The notes under the pieces were generated by a model. That model did no database searches and was not told the DNA's origin. It saw only the letters and a program-made list of their open reading frames with translations. The position numbers were made by a program, and so were the translations under genes. A DNA stretch of 64,000 nucleotides. Source: Branchinecta lynchi. Lineage: Eukaryota > Arthropoda > Branchiopoda > Anostraca > Branchinectidae. The stretch spans positions 12,028,212-12,092,211 of the forward strand of contig JAKZAP010000021.1 of assembly GCA_023053575.1 (NCBI GenBank), in the 5' to 3' direction. Shown one piece after another: positions 11,301 through 23,300 of this stretch. Each line of letters opens with the position of its first letter. The stretch's first letter is position 1.

Positions 11301-14300
11301 TTTTACGACATAGGAAATCCACCCTCTAGCTTCGTTTTCCCATAAAGTTGATAGTTTGGCCGGAATCCTGCGAAAATTCGAACTTTCGTAAAAATATGTT
11401 TGTCCAGTTGTTGGCCTCGGCGCAGGGATCATGCGACGACCTCCTACTCATGGGAGCTATCAGGCAGGAAATTTACGCTACTGGGTAAACGGTGATGACC
11501 GGAATCTGAGCCTCGTTTTTGTTGCAATAGCGCTGCCGCATCGCTGCTGCAGCACTTCTTTGCTTTTGCATAATATGCGTTTTTGGGTTCACGTTCTTCT
11601 TGGTTGAAGCGGCAGCGCTGCAGCATCTTGCAGGGAAGCACGGACTTGGTCAGGGAGCAAGTCCGTGATTCTCGAGAAGCGCTGCCGTCTTCCTCGGAAG
11701 CGCTGCAGTGCAAAAACGGATGTAGAAAGAATCAGTCCGGAAGTGGCCGAGAAGCGGACCTGCAGCATGCAACAAAAACGAGGCTCTGATGTAAAACGAA
11801 AAAAGTTGGAGAGAAGAACATGCTGTGACCCAACTTATTAGATAGTGTATTTCGAGGTAAAGGGCGTGCCTACGTTTGAATTAGTCAGTCAGTCAAGATA
11901 GAAAATTATTGCCTAAGAGATCTGGTTAGGGGGTTGAGTGGAAATGAGTAAAATTATCGCGCTCTGGCAGAGACCGAAAGTGCATATTAGCCGATTTTCT
12001 GGATGAAGAAGTAACACAAATATTTCTTCTTTGTGATCTCACGGAAACCTTTCTTCTTGTTTTTAACTTGAAATGTATGGCGGACAGGTCCGGATCCAGG
12101 AGTTTATTGCAGGGGGGGGGGGGTCGGACCTAATCAATCTACAGTAACAGTAACAGTAACGTAACAGTAACAGTAACAGTAAAACAAGAATATAGTTCAA
12201 AGGTTTCGAACAAAATGATGACACATTCACCAACGGTCAGGGTTGTCCCGAGCCTCTTTTCATTAGTGACCAGGAAATTCCCACAAATTTACGGAACGGC
12301 AATTTCCAGTTTTAACATTTTAAATGAATTGATATGTTGTCTGATCTAGGCTACATGACTCATGAAGAAGAGCTACATAGTTAGCTACTCTTCAAACAAC
12401 CACTTCAGCCTCACAGAAAGAATCACTAGATTCCTAATGTCCATTCAGTTTCAGCGAGATGATAAACATGGTACTGAACTCGTGCTAATTCAACCTTTCA
12501 TTATTATGATAGCACTTGAGTACTTAAGTACCCTTAAGTACTTTTATTTTTTACTTAAGTACGACTAGTAAGAGTATATTTCTGAAACTTTTTACTTAAG
12601 TAGAGTATAAGTACTAGAATTTTGTACTTAAGTATTTACTTAAGTACTTTTACACAAATAAGCATTTCCGACTTCCTTTACAAGGCACTACGAAAATCGG
12701 CCGTTTTCTTGTTATCCCTTGTCTTTACCTCTCTGGCATTTCGGCGATCCAAATCTTAGGAGCTGGGATATCGTGGCAGGAAATTCAAAAACTCCCAGCA
12801 ACGCTTGATAGAAAAGGATATTTATGAGATGTCACCAATAAGTCAAGCCGCAGATGCAGTTTACCTGATTGTTCTAGTGTGTCATCAGAATTTCCATGTT
12901 TTAAGTGCCGATTCAAAGTTTTTCTTTGTGGAATAGTGTTGTGAAGCTTGATTAACTTGCTTTATAAAATGTACCAGAATATGCAATAAGTTTATAAAAA
13001 AGAACATAGCTACAAAAATCATTCAAAAACAAATAGCCTATTCAAATCTGAATTAGACAAGCTGATTTATGCATAAAATAAAGATCTACTAAGTGTTATA
13101 AGAAACATCACTTTTATCTTTGTCCAAGCTAGTAAACTGAGCATGTACTGGCCCAAAATATTACGCTTTGAAATATCACAGAGAGGAAACTGTTGAAAAA
13201 GCTGCTGAGCTAGGGGGTAAGCATTGTTCCTAGGTTGTTACAGAGTGGGATTGGGGTAGTTTGATGTGCCCATTGAACTTTAAGTATTTTCCAACATTGG
13301 GTGGAACATGCTCAAAGTGTACATTCAGCTTTGGCAGTCTTTGTTTTCTCTTTTCTTATAGATGGCGTTCTCTCTCTATCAACCGGTATCTTTTAAAAGC
13401 CCTTGCCACGCCATGATCAGCTCGGTTTAAAGATAATCTCTGCGCTTGCTTCCAACTCCAGCAATTTCTAAAATCAATCTCCAAAGAATACAGATTTAAA
13501 GATACTATAAACTTCACTTGTTTGGTCGCAAGTTTACGGTTACCTACAGCCTGAAGACGACCCTTGCAGAGAAGGGTCGGCAAAGCATCGTAGCTGACGT
13601 ATCCGTTATATGCATTATTTCAATATACATTCCATTAGCCGCGTTCTTTGTCACGGGAGTTCTCACCGGTGGTCTCCGGTTTTTCTTATAAGCCGTTTTT
13701 GCATCCACCGGTGACTTCTCACCAGTCAATTAGCCCGTTTTTGAACTAACCAGTGTCCGGTTTTATCTCACCAGTGCGGACTAACCAGAACCTGCTCGTG
13801 AGCTCGGCTTCAGCGAGGAGTTAGCCGGTTTTCATCAACTCGCCGGTGAACCAAAAGAACACGTTTTAAGGGAAGAACCGGACACTGGTGACTAAACACC
13901 AGTGACAGCCCGGGGTGCAACGAACGCAGCTATTGATACTACGGCCGAAGGTAGTTTTTCAAGTTAACAAGTCACTTTACACTTCCGTCGTCAACCAACA
14001 CAAGAGCCTATTTTTCGTCAAATTGGTGGGAAAGAATTTTGGCACTAGTAGTGATGCGAGTAGATATAAGCTTCCATTTTGAGATGACCTCCAAAGCACA
14101 GCAACCGTAGCATCAGATACCATGGTAACTGCAAAAGTTAAGAGCCCTGACTACAAATTTCCGCTACGCAATCATTTGGCACAACAGAGCACGAATATGC
14201 GCCAACAGCTTTTTTACTGACGCACAGGGACTAACCTTTCTCGAGCCCAGTCCAGCTTTTTGATCAGGTCATCAACAACGTGTTCATCTTTAGTCTTTTC

Positions 14301-17300
14301 TTCCCTGAGCTGTTCGCGAATTTCAGTCAGCTGCGTCGCCAAGTTGCTTCTGACTTCGGACGAAACTTCCTAAAAAAATGACCAATCAACTCCATTGGCC
14401 CACAATTTTCACAAGAGCGCTCCCTACTCCGAGGGCATACCACTGCACTAATGATTTCTTTCATTGGAGGCAGTACTGTGTATTCCAAATCGTTTTGTAG
14501 CGTGCAATTGTTGACTAATTACTTTCGGCCGTGCGCCAACTCTTGTTCGCCCGGCAGGCGAAATGAAGTCCCAAGGGTCTGTGCGTGACCAATTTTCGCG
14601 AACACTTACAAAATTCAGCTGATTTTTCTTCTTTTTTGTTAATCACTCCATATATTTCAAAACCAGAAAACCCCAATTTCGTACTGTACGTTCTAACCCC
14701 TCTGACAAACCATGCTAGTTTTCTCACTTGCCGTGTTTTGCTACCTTCGATGTGTATCACGCTTTCGACCGTTGTTCTGCGAGAAGTTTTTCCATCAGAA
14801 ATACCGGTTATGGAAATTGTTTCCCTGTTTTTGCTACAAGTCAACGGGTCTCGGAAAAGGCTTAAAACAGCCAAAACCGTGGGTTACTTGTTGAAAGCAT
14901 AGCCTAGTTTTAAAGTATTCGAATATTTTAAAATACTGTAAGTTGAAGAGTAAATAGTGCGAGGGGTCCAAGAAGAAATGACACCCCAAGGGTTTCAGTA
15001 AGGTAGAATTTTATTAAGAGTTAAGAATGTGCCAGACATGCCGGTGGCGTACGAAACAAGAGCAAGAAGCTCATATGGCACTTGCAAAGCTGGGACAGAA
15101 GATGGCTGTGGGAATTTGTCAACTCGCGGATTTACTATAATCCTTTCTAAGCAAAACTCCTGAGGCACGAATGAAAATGTATCATTTAGTCGAAAGTTTT
15201 TTTTTTAACTTTCCGATAATGATGCGCACTTTAAGAGAGCTTGACGTTCCTTTGTAAGCAATACCCTTGTGGCACATATGATCATGGGCCCTTGTGAGTA
15301 GTTGTGAGTAAGTGAACAGTAGTTTTTTCAGTTTGCGGTTAAGATGCGCACTCTAAAGCCACTAAAAATTTATTTGGAAGTAAAATTCATGAGGCAAAAA
15401 TGATTTTAGACCCTTGGGGATCATGAAAATGTATCTAAAGGGCAGCTAAGAAAGCTCAGCTAATGAACACGCCCGCTCATAGCAGTGAACGCTATCTGAA
15501 CTCATTTCTGCCTTATTTTATCCGCAGTTTTAATGTGAATTAACCAAATTGTAATTTGACAATCCGTGCATTTTGTATCATCAGAATTTTGGGAATAAAT
15601 AACTGTAATTGTAATTGTAAAAGTATTTTTCATTTTACTTTGCTGTTAAGATACGTAGGTACTTTAAAGGAATCATATCTGAGCAAAAGCCTTGAGGAAA
15701 AGATGATCATGGGCACCTGTAGATTATGAAAATGTACATTTTTGGCTAAAAGTCTTATTTTCACTTTGCGGTTAAGATGCGCACTTTGCTACTATGACTT
15801 TCCGACGAGGCACTCATTTTTAAAAAAAAAATCCTTGAGACACAAATGAGTAACATCAGAAGCATATACTCTCACCCAGAGGCGTTACTAGCCAAAATGT
15901 TTGGGGGGGGGAGACGAGGCATTTATCGATTGGCTGGTGATTTTTACCGACTTCTTCTGCAGAAAAAACGATTGTTTTCAACAACAAAAATGACATTTTT
16001 GAAAAAAATCGACTGATTTTCCATCGACTGATTTTCAAAAAAAATTCACTGGTTTTCAGAAAAACCGAATATTTTGACGAAAAATCGACCAATTTTTAGA
16101 AAAAACAACTGTTTTCACGAAAAAAATCAACTGTTTTGACGAAAATCGCGGATTGGGTCCCCCCTCCCCCCCCCCCCCCAGTCGTGACGCCCCTGCTCTC
16201 ACCAACTATCAAGTTTCCATGAGAACCTATAGCACATCTGGAAGTACCTCAACTGGCGATCACCGGAATTCCGGGTCCCCTTTCAGATCCCCCAATAGTG
16301 CCCGGATCTGGTCCGGTTCTGTCAACAATGTATCTAATGCGGCTTTCACACTGAGAACGCAAGATGCTTGCGTTGCGCTTGCGTAGAGTCAGCGTTGCGT
16401 CTGTCTTGCGTCAGACCTTTCACACCGTGAAGGCTTGTGCGTTGCGTTTTCAGAAAATGGCAAAAGGTTTACAAGGAACGTTTTAGAGCCGTTACCATGT
16501 TACTTCGGTTTAGCAGTTTATTTTTTGTGTTTTATGTAATAAATGACTACCATCTGAAATCTAAATGACATTGGGCACTTCTGAATTGCAGCATCACTGC
16601 TCATACCGTATACAACTGCAAATACCTTCGTTTTAAATTTCAAATATAATATGATATAAAAAGACAGAGATCATGTGATTGAGTTGAACCAAAACTATTA
16701 ATTAAATCGAATGATCGACTTGTTGAAAAGACAAATTAAACTATTTGTTCTGACACTTTTTCACAGCTTGAAGCAGTTCGATTTGCATATCAATTTGCTT
16801 CTCCACTGGTACAGTTTTCATATGTTTGCTTAACATCAGAGCAAATTGAAGATCAGGGTCTTGAAAATTGACAGCAGGCTGGATTGGCTGCTCCATTTTC
16901 TTTTCAATGAATTTAGAAAGAATCTTTGACAAGCCACTTGACTCTAGTGACTCTCCAGTCCTTTTTCTCTCCCTCGAAGTTGTTACACCCACATCTGGTA
17001 AGACTTGTTGACAAATTAATCTCCTGAGTGTATTCGCCGGAATCTTCAGGTCCCTCAACTAGTTCTGACTCAACTTCAAAGACAGGTACTGGGGAATCAG
17101 TTGGTTGGTAAGAATAGGCTGGTGGGCTTTCAGATGTGCTCTGCAACTGTGTTTCAGGAGGGTTTGGCCCATTTCCAACCGTTTGCCTTCTGTGGGACAC
17201 AGAATCACTTAAAAACATCAGTAACCGGAAAACTCTTCATTTGGTCTAAGTCCGGTTTCTGTAGCAGCATCACCACTGCTTCCAGCTTTTTCTTTTTGAG

Positions 17301-20300
17301 GCGGCAGAAAGGATCACGAAGTGACTTGAATTTGTCTCTGACTTCTTTCACTGCAAAAAAAAAATGTAATTATTATATGAATATATATTATATGAATTCC
17401 TATGTTTCTAAGTCAGCTTGGGCTCAAGGAATATTTAAAAAAATGTAAGTATACATATCACAGAAGACTTGAAATTACATCTCAAGCATCTGAGGTATGG
17501 CCGTATTTGGACTTGTGACCCTATTTGAGTGTATGACTGTATTTGGATGTACGACCGTATTTGGATGTGACACAAAAATTGAAGACTGCAATTTCTGGGT
17601 ACCATGGCGTACACACTGTCATACTTTTAAAGGTCCAGTTGAACAAAGTTATCCATTCACTATCTTAGACAGGCCTACAGATATGAGCCTATTAGCAAAT
17701 TCAGACAGTTTGTAGAATGTTCATGAGTAATTTTGTATTATTCCTATTTGCAACTTGAAGGAGAGAAGGTTCAATAAAGTGTAATGTGATACAAAGTAGG
17801 GTCAACTTACCAGTCATGCTCTTGCTAAACTCCTTGTTGATGATTTCACAAATTGATAGCCATGTATTATTAATGAAAGTCCTGTTGTGATAGTCAGGGA
17901 CATCTTTATCATCTAGTCCAGGTCTCTCATGAACAAGCTTTACTACTTTTTCTTCAAAAACTTCCATTTCTTATGAAAAATCTGATGCGTACGCGTCGCA
18001 CGCAACGCAAAAATAGAGCTCAGTTCCATTCTTGCGTTGCGTCAATTTTTTATGCGCAAGCTCCGCGTTGCGTCGTCGCAAGCGCAACGCAAGGCTTGCG
18101 TAGCTCAGTGTGAAAGGCAAACGCGTCAGTGTGAAAGCAGCTTGGCTCGTGCTTGATATTCCCACCAAGTTTCATCCAAATACTGAGCGTGTCACAAGAT
18201 TTCCGGTCTCCCCCCTCCACCTCCGCCAAAGTCACCGGATCCGTTCCGGTGTTAAAATGAGACTTTTGAGACCCCCACCGTCGTGACGCCCCTGCCCTCA
18301 CCAACTATCAAGTTTCCATGAGAGCCTATTACACATCTGGAAGTACCCCAACTGGCGATCACCGGAATTCCGGATTCCCTTTCAGCTCCCCCAATAGTGC
18401 CCGGATCTGGTCCGGTTCTGTCAACAACGTATCTAAGGCTCGTGCTTGTTATTCCCACCAAGTTTCATCTAGTCTGGGGTCCACTGAACCGTAAGTCTTC
18501 TCCTTCTAAAAGTGGAGGGTCTTACTGGGGCAACACCTCTAGAGATCACAGGACCTCCCGTACGTTCTGTTACTCACGAAAGTTACCGGGATACAGCTTT
18601 TTGGTATATCGGACATGCTTTTCTAACCTCTTACACTCTAACTATTCTGCGGTTGCGGTTGCGGTTTGCGCGGTTAAGATCCGCGGTCCAACTTTCGACC
18701 AATCAAAAGCAAGCAGATGTAAACAAACATTCGAACATTTCAGAAGCAGCGTTGCCGCCTGTCGCAGAAATCTGCGGTTAATGACGGTTTTCACTTCTTC
18801 GACAGAACAAGCCAAAATTCTACGACCGGTTCCTTGCAAGTAAATATAAAAAGTAAGCAAAAAATCTTTTGCGGCCAAAAGTCACATGTTCCAGACAAGA
18901 AAAAGTGGCAATGGTGTTTACAAACCAAGAATTCCAAGATATTTCACCTGAGAATTGGAGGATATTAAGAAGAATAAACAGGTAAAAATCATTCAAGCAG
19001 AGCTGCAATGTGGTTGTTCTTGAGTGTGGGTTAAGGCCTTTTAGGTAGTAGAAAGCTCCACTTGCTTACAGGCCCAGATTAAACAGCAAATAAGTTGGAC
19101 TGTCGAGAGTTTAAGATTATTCATGGTACAGGAGTGTTGCATGAAGCTGCCCTTACTACGGCACCGCCCACCCCCCAATTGGCCATGGTACATGATCCTG
19201 CCACCTTGGATCATGAAGCTGCCACCCCCAGAAAAATCATGCAAATTCCAAGAAAACAGCAAATTTTGTTATTTGCAAAAGGTCAAGAAACCTCTCTGAC
19301 CAAACAGCTGGCCTCTAACTTCACCATGTAGCAAAATACTATTTTTAGCAAAGTGGGCGACTTCATGATCACTTGGGTGCCTATATTCTTTTGTGTTCTC
19401 CAGCTTAGCCTTGAACAATTACAAGTAAACTATGGTACCAGCAGAAAGTGAAGGTTCTAAGCTTCCTTTCAGGATACTCCACTGAATTTTATCTCACCCT
19501 TTACTCTTTTTCCCTAAGTCATTTCCCAAAAATAGGAGTTTAGGGTGGTGGCTTCACGCAGCACTCCTGTATGTATTTTTTTTTTTGTGAATGTTACAGA
19601 ACTGTTAGTCAGTCCATTATAAAAGCCTCATTTTTGGAGGCTGGAGGCTATGCTAAGTTACTGTCACTGTCAGAGGCGTTACTAGCTGAAATGTTTGTCA
19701 GGGGGGGGGGGCAAGGTATTTACTGACTGTTGTTGCAGAAAGAAGAACTGTTTTCAAGAACAAAAATGAGAGCTCTGAAAAATAATTTACTGATTTAAAA
19801 AAATGACTGTTTTGACAAAAAATCAACTGATTTTCAGGAAAAATAACTGTTTTCATGAAAAAAAAAATGTTTTGACGGAAAATTGCAGTGCTTCATGCCA
19901 ACTCAGTTATTTTTTACAGACTGGCCGGACACATTTGGAGGATATTTGATCGTGCAAAACGGATACGTCAGCTGAATTTTATTGGAGCTATATTTCAGCC
20001 CTTCTTGGCAAGGGTCCTCTTCAGGCTCAAAACCGCTCAAGTTGGAAAATGAACTTGAGGGAAGGGTTCGTTTTTCCAACTTGAGCGGTTTTGAGCCTGA
20101 AGAGGCCCTTGCCAAGAACGGCCGAAGTATAGCTCCAAGAAAATTCAGCTGACATATCCATTTTGCACCATCAAATATGATTCGCAGTCAGCTTGGGCTG
20201 AAGGAATATTTACACTTGGAAGGGTCGCCCCCCCCCCTCCACAGTTGTGACGCCCCTGTTCACTGTACATACTATACGGATGTCTGACGCTTGTCGGCCA

Positions 20301-23300
20301 TGCCACATGGCTATTTCCATTTTTTTTTATGATAACTTAACTAATTTGAGCAGCTAAAAAGGCTGAGAAGCTCAGTAGCAAAGTCGGGTTACAGTAAATC
20401 AGTAGCTTAGTGAATAACCTAGATGCTGTGAGTCTCCGACTAGTCAGCAGAAATATTTTCATATCCTGTGGTTTGATCATTAGTAGGGTAGAGGGAAAAA
20501 TACAGAACCCTGAAGCTGCTACGCACAACTATGGTAGTCAGAATAAAGTTTACTTGCAAAAATCTCCATTATTATAAAAGGCTAACCATGTTGAGTCCCT
20601 AATATGTGTTTGTATTGTTTATTTTCTTTTTCTTATGAGATATTTTATGGTCTTTGTTTGCCACTAGTTAGCCAAGCTAAAAATCAACAAATTTTATTGT
20701 ATTATATTTGTTTTAACAACTGTAAATTCCTCTGTAATTGCAAGGTTTGTTAATACTATAATATCTAAGTACCTATGGTGTTGTAACATATTTTATTCTT
20801 TACAGGAAATTGAATGGATCAACTGACCAAGAAGCAGGTCCGGATTGCGAATAGCCTAAAGAAAGAGGAGAAATCTGACTTCTTATTTTGTGCCAAACAC
20901 GGATATTCTTCCTTTATCAGAGGCTTGAGTCCTGGACAAGCTCAGTGATACATTGAAGACAGTAAGGCACTACAGGCCTCTGATGACTACAATGGCAGGT
21001 GCTGCTATTGCCAGCACCTAAATCTTTGGTGGCATGCTGTGAGAAGGCCAAATATCATGAAAAGTTTATCAAGGGGTTTCTCAATCTTTAATCAGTGGAA
21101 GAAGAGATTGTAGATGGTTACGGTTTGCCAAAAATGGATGCTGTTTGCCAACAGCCCATAAAAGAGAAAACTGATTGACTGTATTTGTGCCAAACAACTG
21201 ACATCGCTCCTTGGTCACAGGCTAAAGTGTTCGACAAGCTAAGTGATTTGCTGCAAAAAAGCTCATGACTGCAATGTCAAAACCTGATTTTTGTGATTTT
21301 GTGTTGCATGAAACTTGTAGGAAAAAGTTTTTTTCCACTTCTAAGTCCTCAGTCTTGTTAGCTTATGGGACTTCTGACACTGTGCAACTTGGACATCAAC
21401 ATCAACTCCTAGTCCCATGGTCCTACAGTTAAGGTCTCAAAGTGTTGACTTTTCATATACTGACACTTTCCTCTTTTACCTGAAAAAAGAATGTAAAGAG
21501 AGGCCAGAGTCTCAACTTCGCAGAGTTTCTGAAACGTCAAGGAGCGTTAACATAGTAATTGAACATGCTTGTGCACTAACTGAGCGATATATTCTTCTTG
21601 CTTCTGGATGCAGGGGTCGTGATCTTGTTGCAGAGAAGGCCAGGTATCTCGATAAATGCTTGAGGAACTTGTGATGGAAATTGAACCAAAGTGTAAATGA
21701 TGGTAGTGTGTACAAGACATCACAAATCAGAGAAAACTTTTCTGTCCTTTTAAAGCAGAGTGACAGCCATACTATGAAACGGCTGAAGAATTGCCTAAAA
21801 ATGATCTCCGTATACATCTTTTGCCACGCAAAAGGAGCCCATGTGGCTGTCACCCACCGACAGATCATTTTTTTTTTTGCACTGGCTGCGTGCATTTTTG
21901 CAATTTCCGTGTAGACGCAAGCTCACGACCCAATGCCTGTCTCTTTGAACCCACTGGACTATGGATGGGCCGATGAGATACGTGGGGGAGCAAAAGCAGT
22001 GGCAACTGATGGGCCATATTTTTCCAGACAGTGTGGTCGGTGTTTTTTGTGCCTGCAAGAAATCTTGCAGCAAAAATGCTCATGTGCTGTAACCAAGAGA
22101 TCTCGTGATTTTCTATGCGCATCCGGGGGGAAATGTATCAATGTCATTGTAATAGACGAGGAAGAAGAGGATTTCGAAGCCTAACTCATTTGTGATTAAA
22201 TATGAAAGTTGACAGGACCAATTTTTGCACACATGGTTTTATTAAATGTACTCTTTCACCGTAAATAAACATACCTAAATAAACTTTTCCATTGTTTCTG
22301 AAGGATAGTTATTAGTCAGAGTTGGAATAACCGTAGCTGGTTAGCTGATAATAGTTTTCGATCCGCTTTAGAAAAATTAAATGGAACGCCAAGACATCCG
22401 AATTTGAGTGTTGGTGCGTAACATCTTTAGCACATGTCTGATCCCAGTATCCCGCCCAGATTCGAAATCAGCGTGGTCGATTTACCTAGAATCCATCGTC
22501 GGATCAGCTGCCCCCGACGGGAAAGCTACTTTTCACATTTTGATACTTGGGCCCCAGACTAATCCCAATACTGAGCGTGTCACAAGATTTCCGGTCTCTC
22601 CCATCCACCTCCGCCAAAGACACCGGATCCGTTCCGGTGTTAAAATGAGACTTCTGAGACAAGAGGTCCTTCCAAATTAAGATTCCGATCATCTGCTTGA
22701 AAGTTATACATACATCAATATTCGGAGTCCTCCTCCCTCCACTCCCCCCACGATGGTTGGATCGGGGAACTGGCTATTTCCAAATGAATCTGCTCGGGTC
22801 CCAGATATGCCTGCCAAGTTTCATCGTCCTAGCCCACCTGTAATAACCTTACCCTGGATCACCGGAATTCCGCAACCCCCCTCCAGCTCCCCCCACAGTG
22901 CCCAGATACGGTCAGCTCTTTACAACTATGTATCTAGGGCTTGTGCTTGTTCTTCCCACCCAATTTCATCCTGATCCTTCCACTCTGAACGTGTCACACG
23001 ATTTCCACCCCCACCCCCCTCCCCCTCCAACTCCACCCAAACCTATCGGATCCGTTCCGGACTTTAAGTGTGACATCTGAGACACGAGGCTTTTCCAAAT
23101 ATCAATTTCCATTATGATCCAATCCCCGGTTCAAAAGTTGTACATACGTCAATATTCCCGATTCCTCCTCCTTCCACTCCCCCCACGATGGTCGGATCGG
23201 GGAAGTGACTATTTCCAAGTTAGTTTGATCGGGTCCCTAATACGCCTCCCAATTTTCACCGTCTTAGCACATCTGGAAGTACCCTAACTCACGCTCACTG

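Larger units (their letters stand above)
16180..18480 (+). repeat. Tandem duplication of a B2 core unit, one copy split by an insertion
   Basis: The segment starting CGTGACGCCCCTG at about 16,183 and ending near 18,275 (minus the MADF-BESS element) is repeated at 18,281-18,469. The second copy also carries the hAT right end, so the duplication happened after the hAT insertion. It also preserves the uninterrupted site GTATCTAAGGCTCG, which shows where the MADF-BESS element entered. Confidence 0.8.
18470..22561 (+). mobile_element. 4.1-kb DNA transposon with TAGTCTGGGG ends
   Basis: TAGTCTGGGGTCC (18,470) and its inverse GGGCCCCAGACTA (ending 22,561) bracket the element, flanked by ATC on both sides. 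Family B repeats continue exactly across the junction (AAGTTTCATC before, CCCAATACTGAGCG after). It contains a decayed protein-coding gene (20,818-22,183), AATAAA signals near 22,264 and 22,280, and a nested hAT element. The 3-bp duplication would suit CMC or Harbinger-type transposons, but no catalytic core was recognised. Confidence 0.75.

Noticed and set aside
13356..13467. Alternative last exon of gene 1 (acceptor TTTTAG, in phase with exon 5, 36 codons to TAA)
   Set aside because: The exon at 8,188-8,377 is equally in phase, has a better acceptor and continues the same coiled-coil helix. The alternative could still be real, but nothing favours it.
21512..21895. 127-codon minus-strand frame
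   Set aside because: It is the complement of the decayed transposon gene read on the plus strand.
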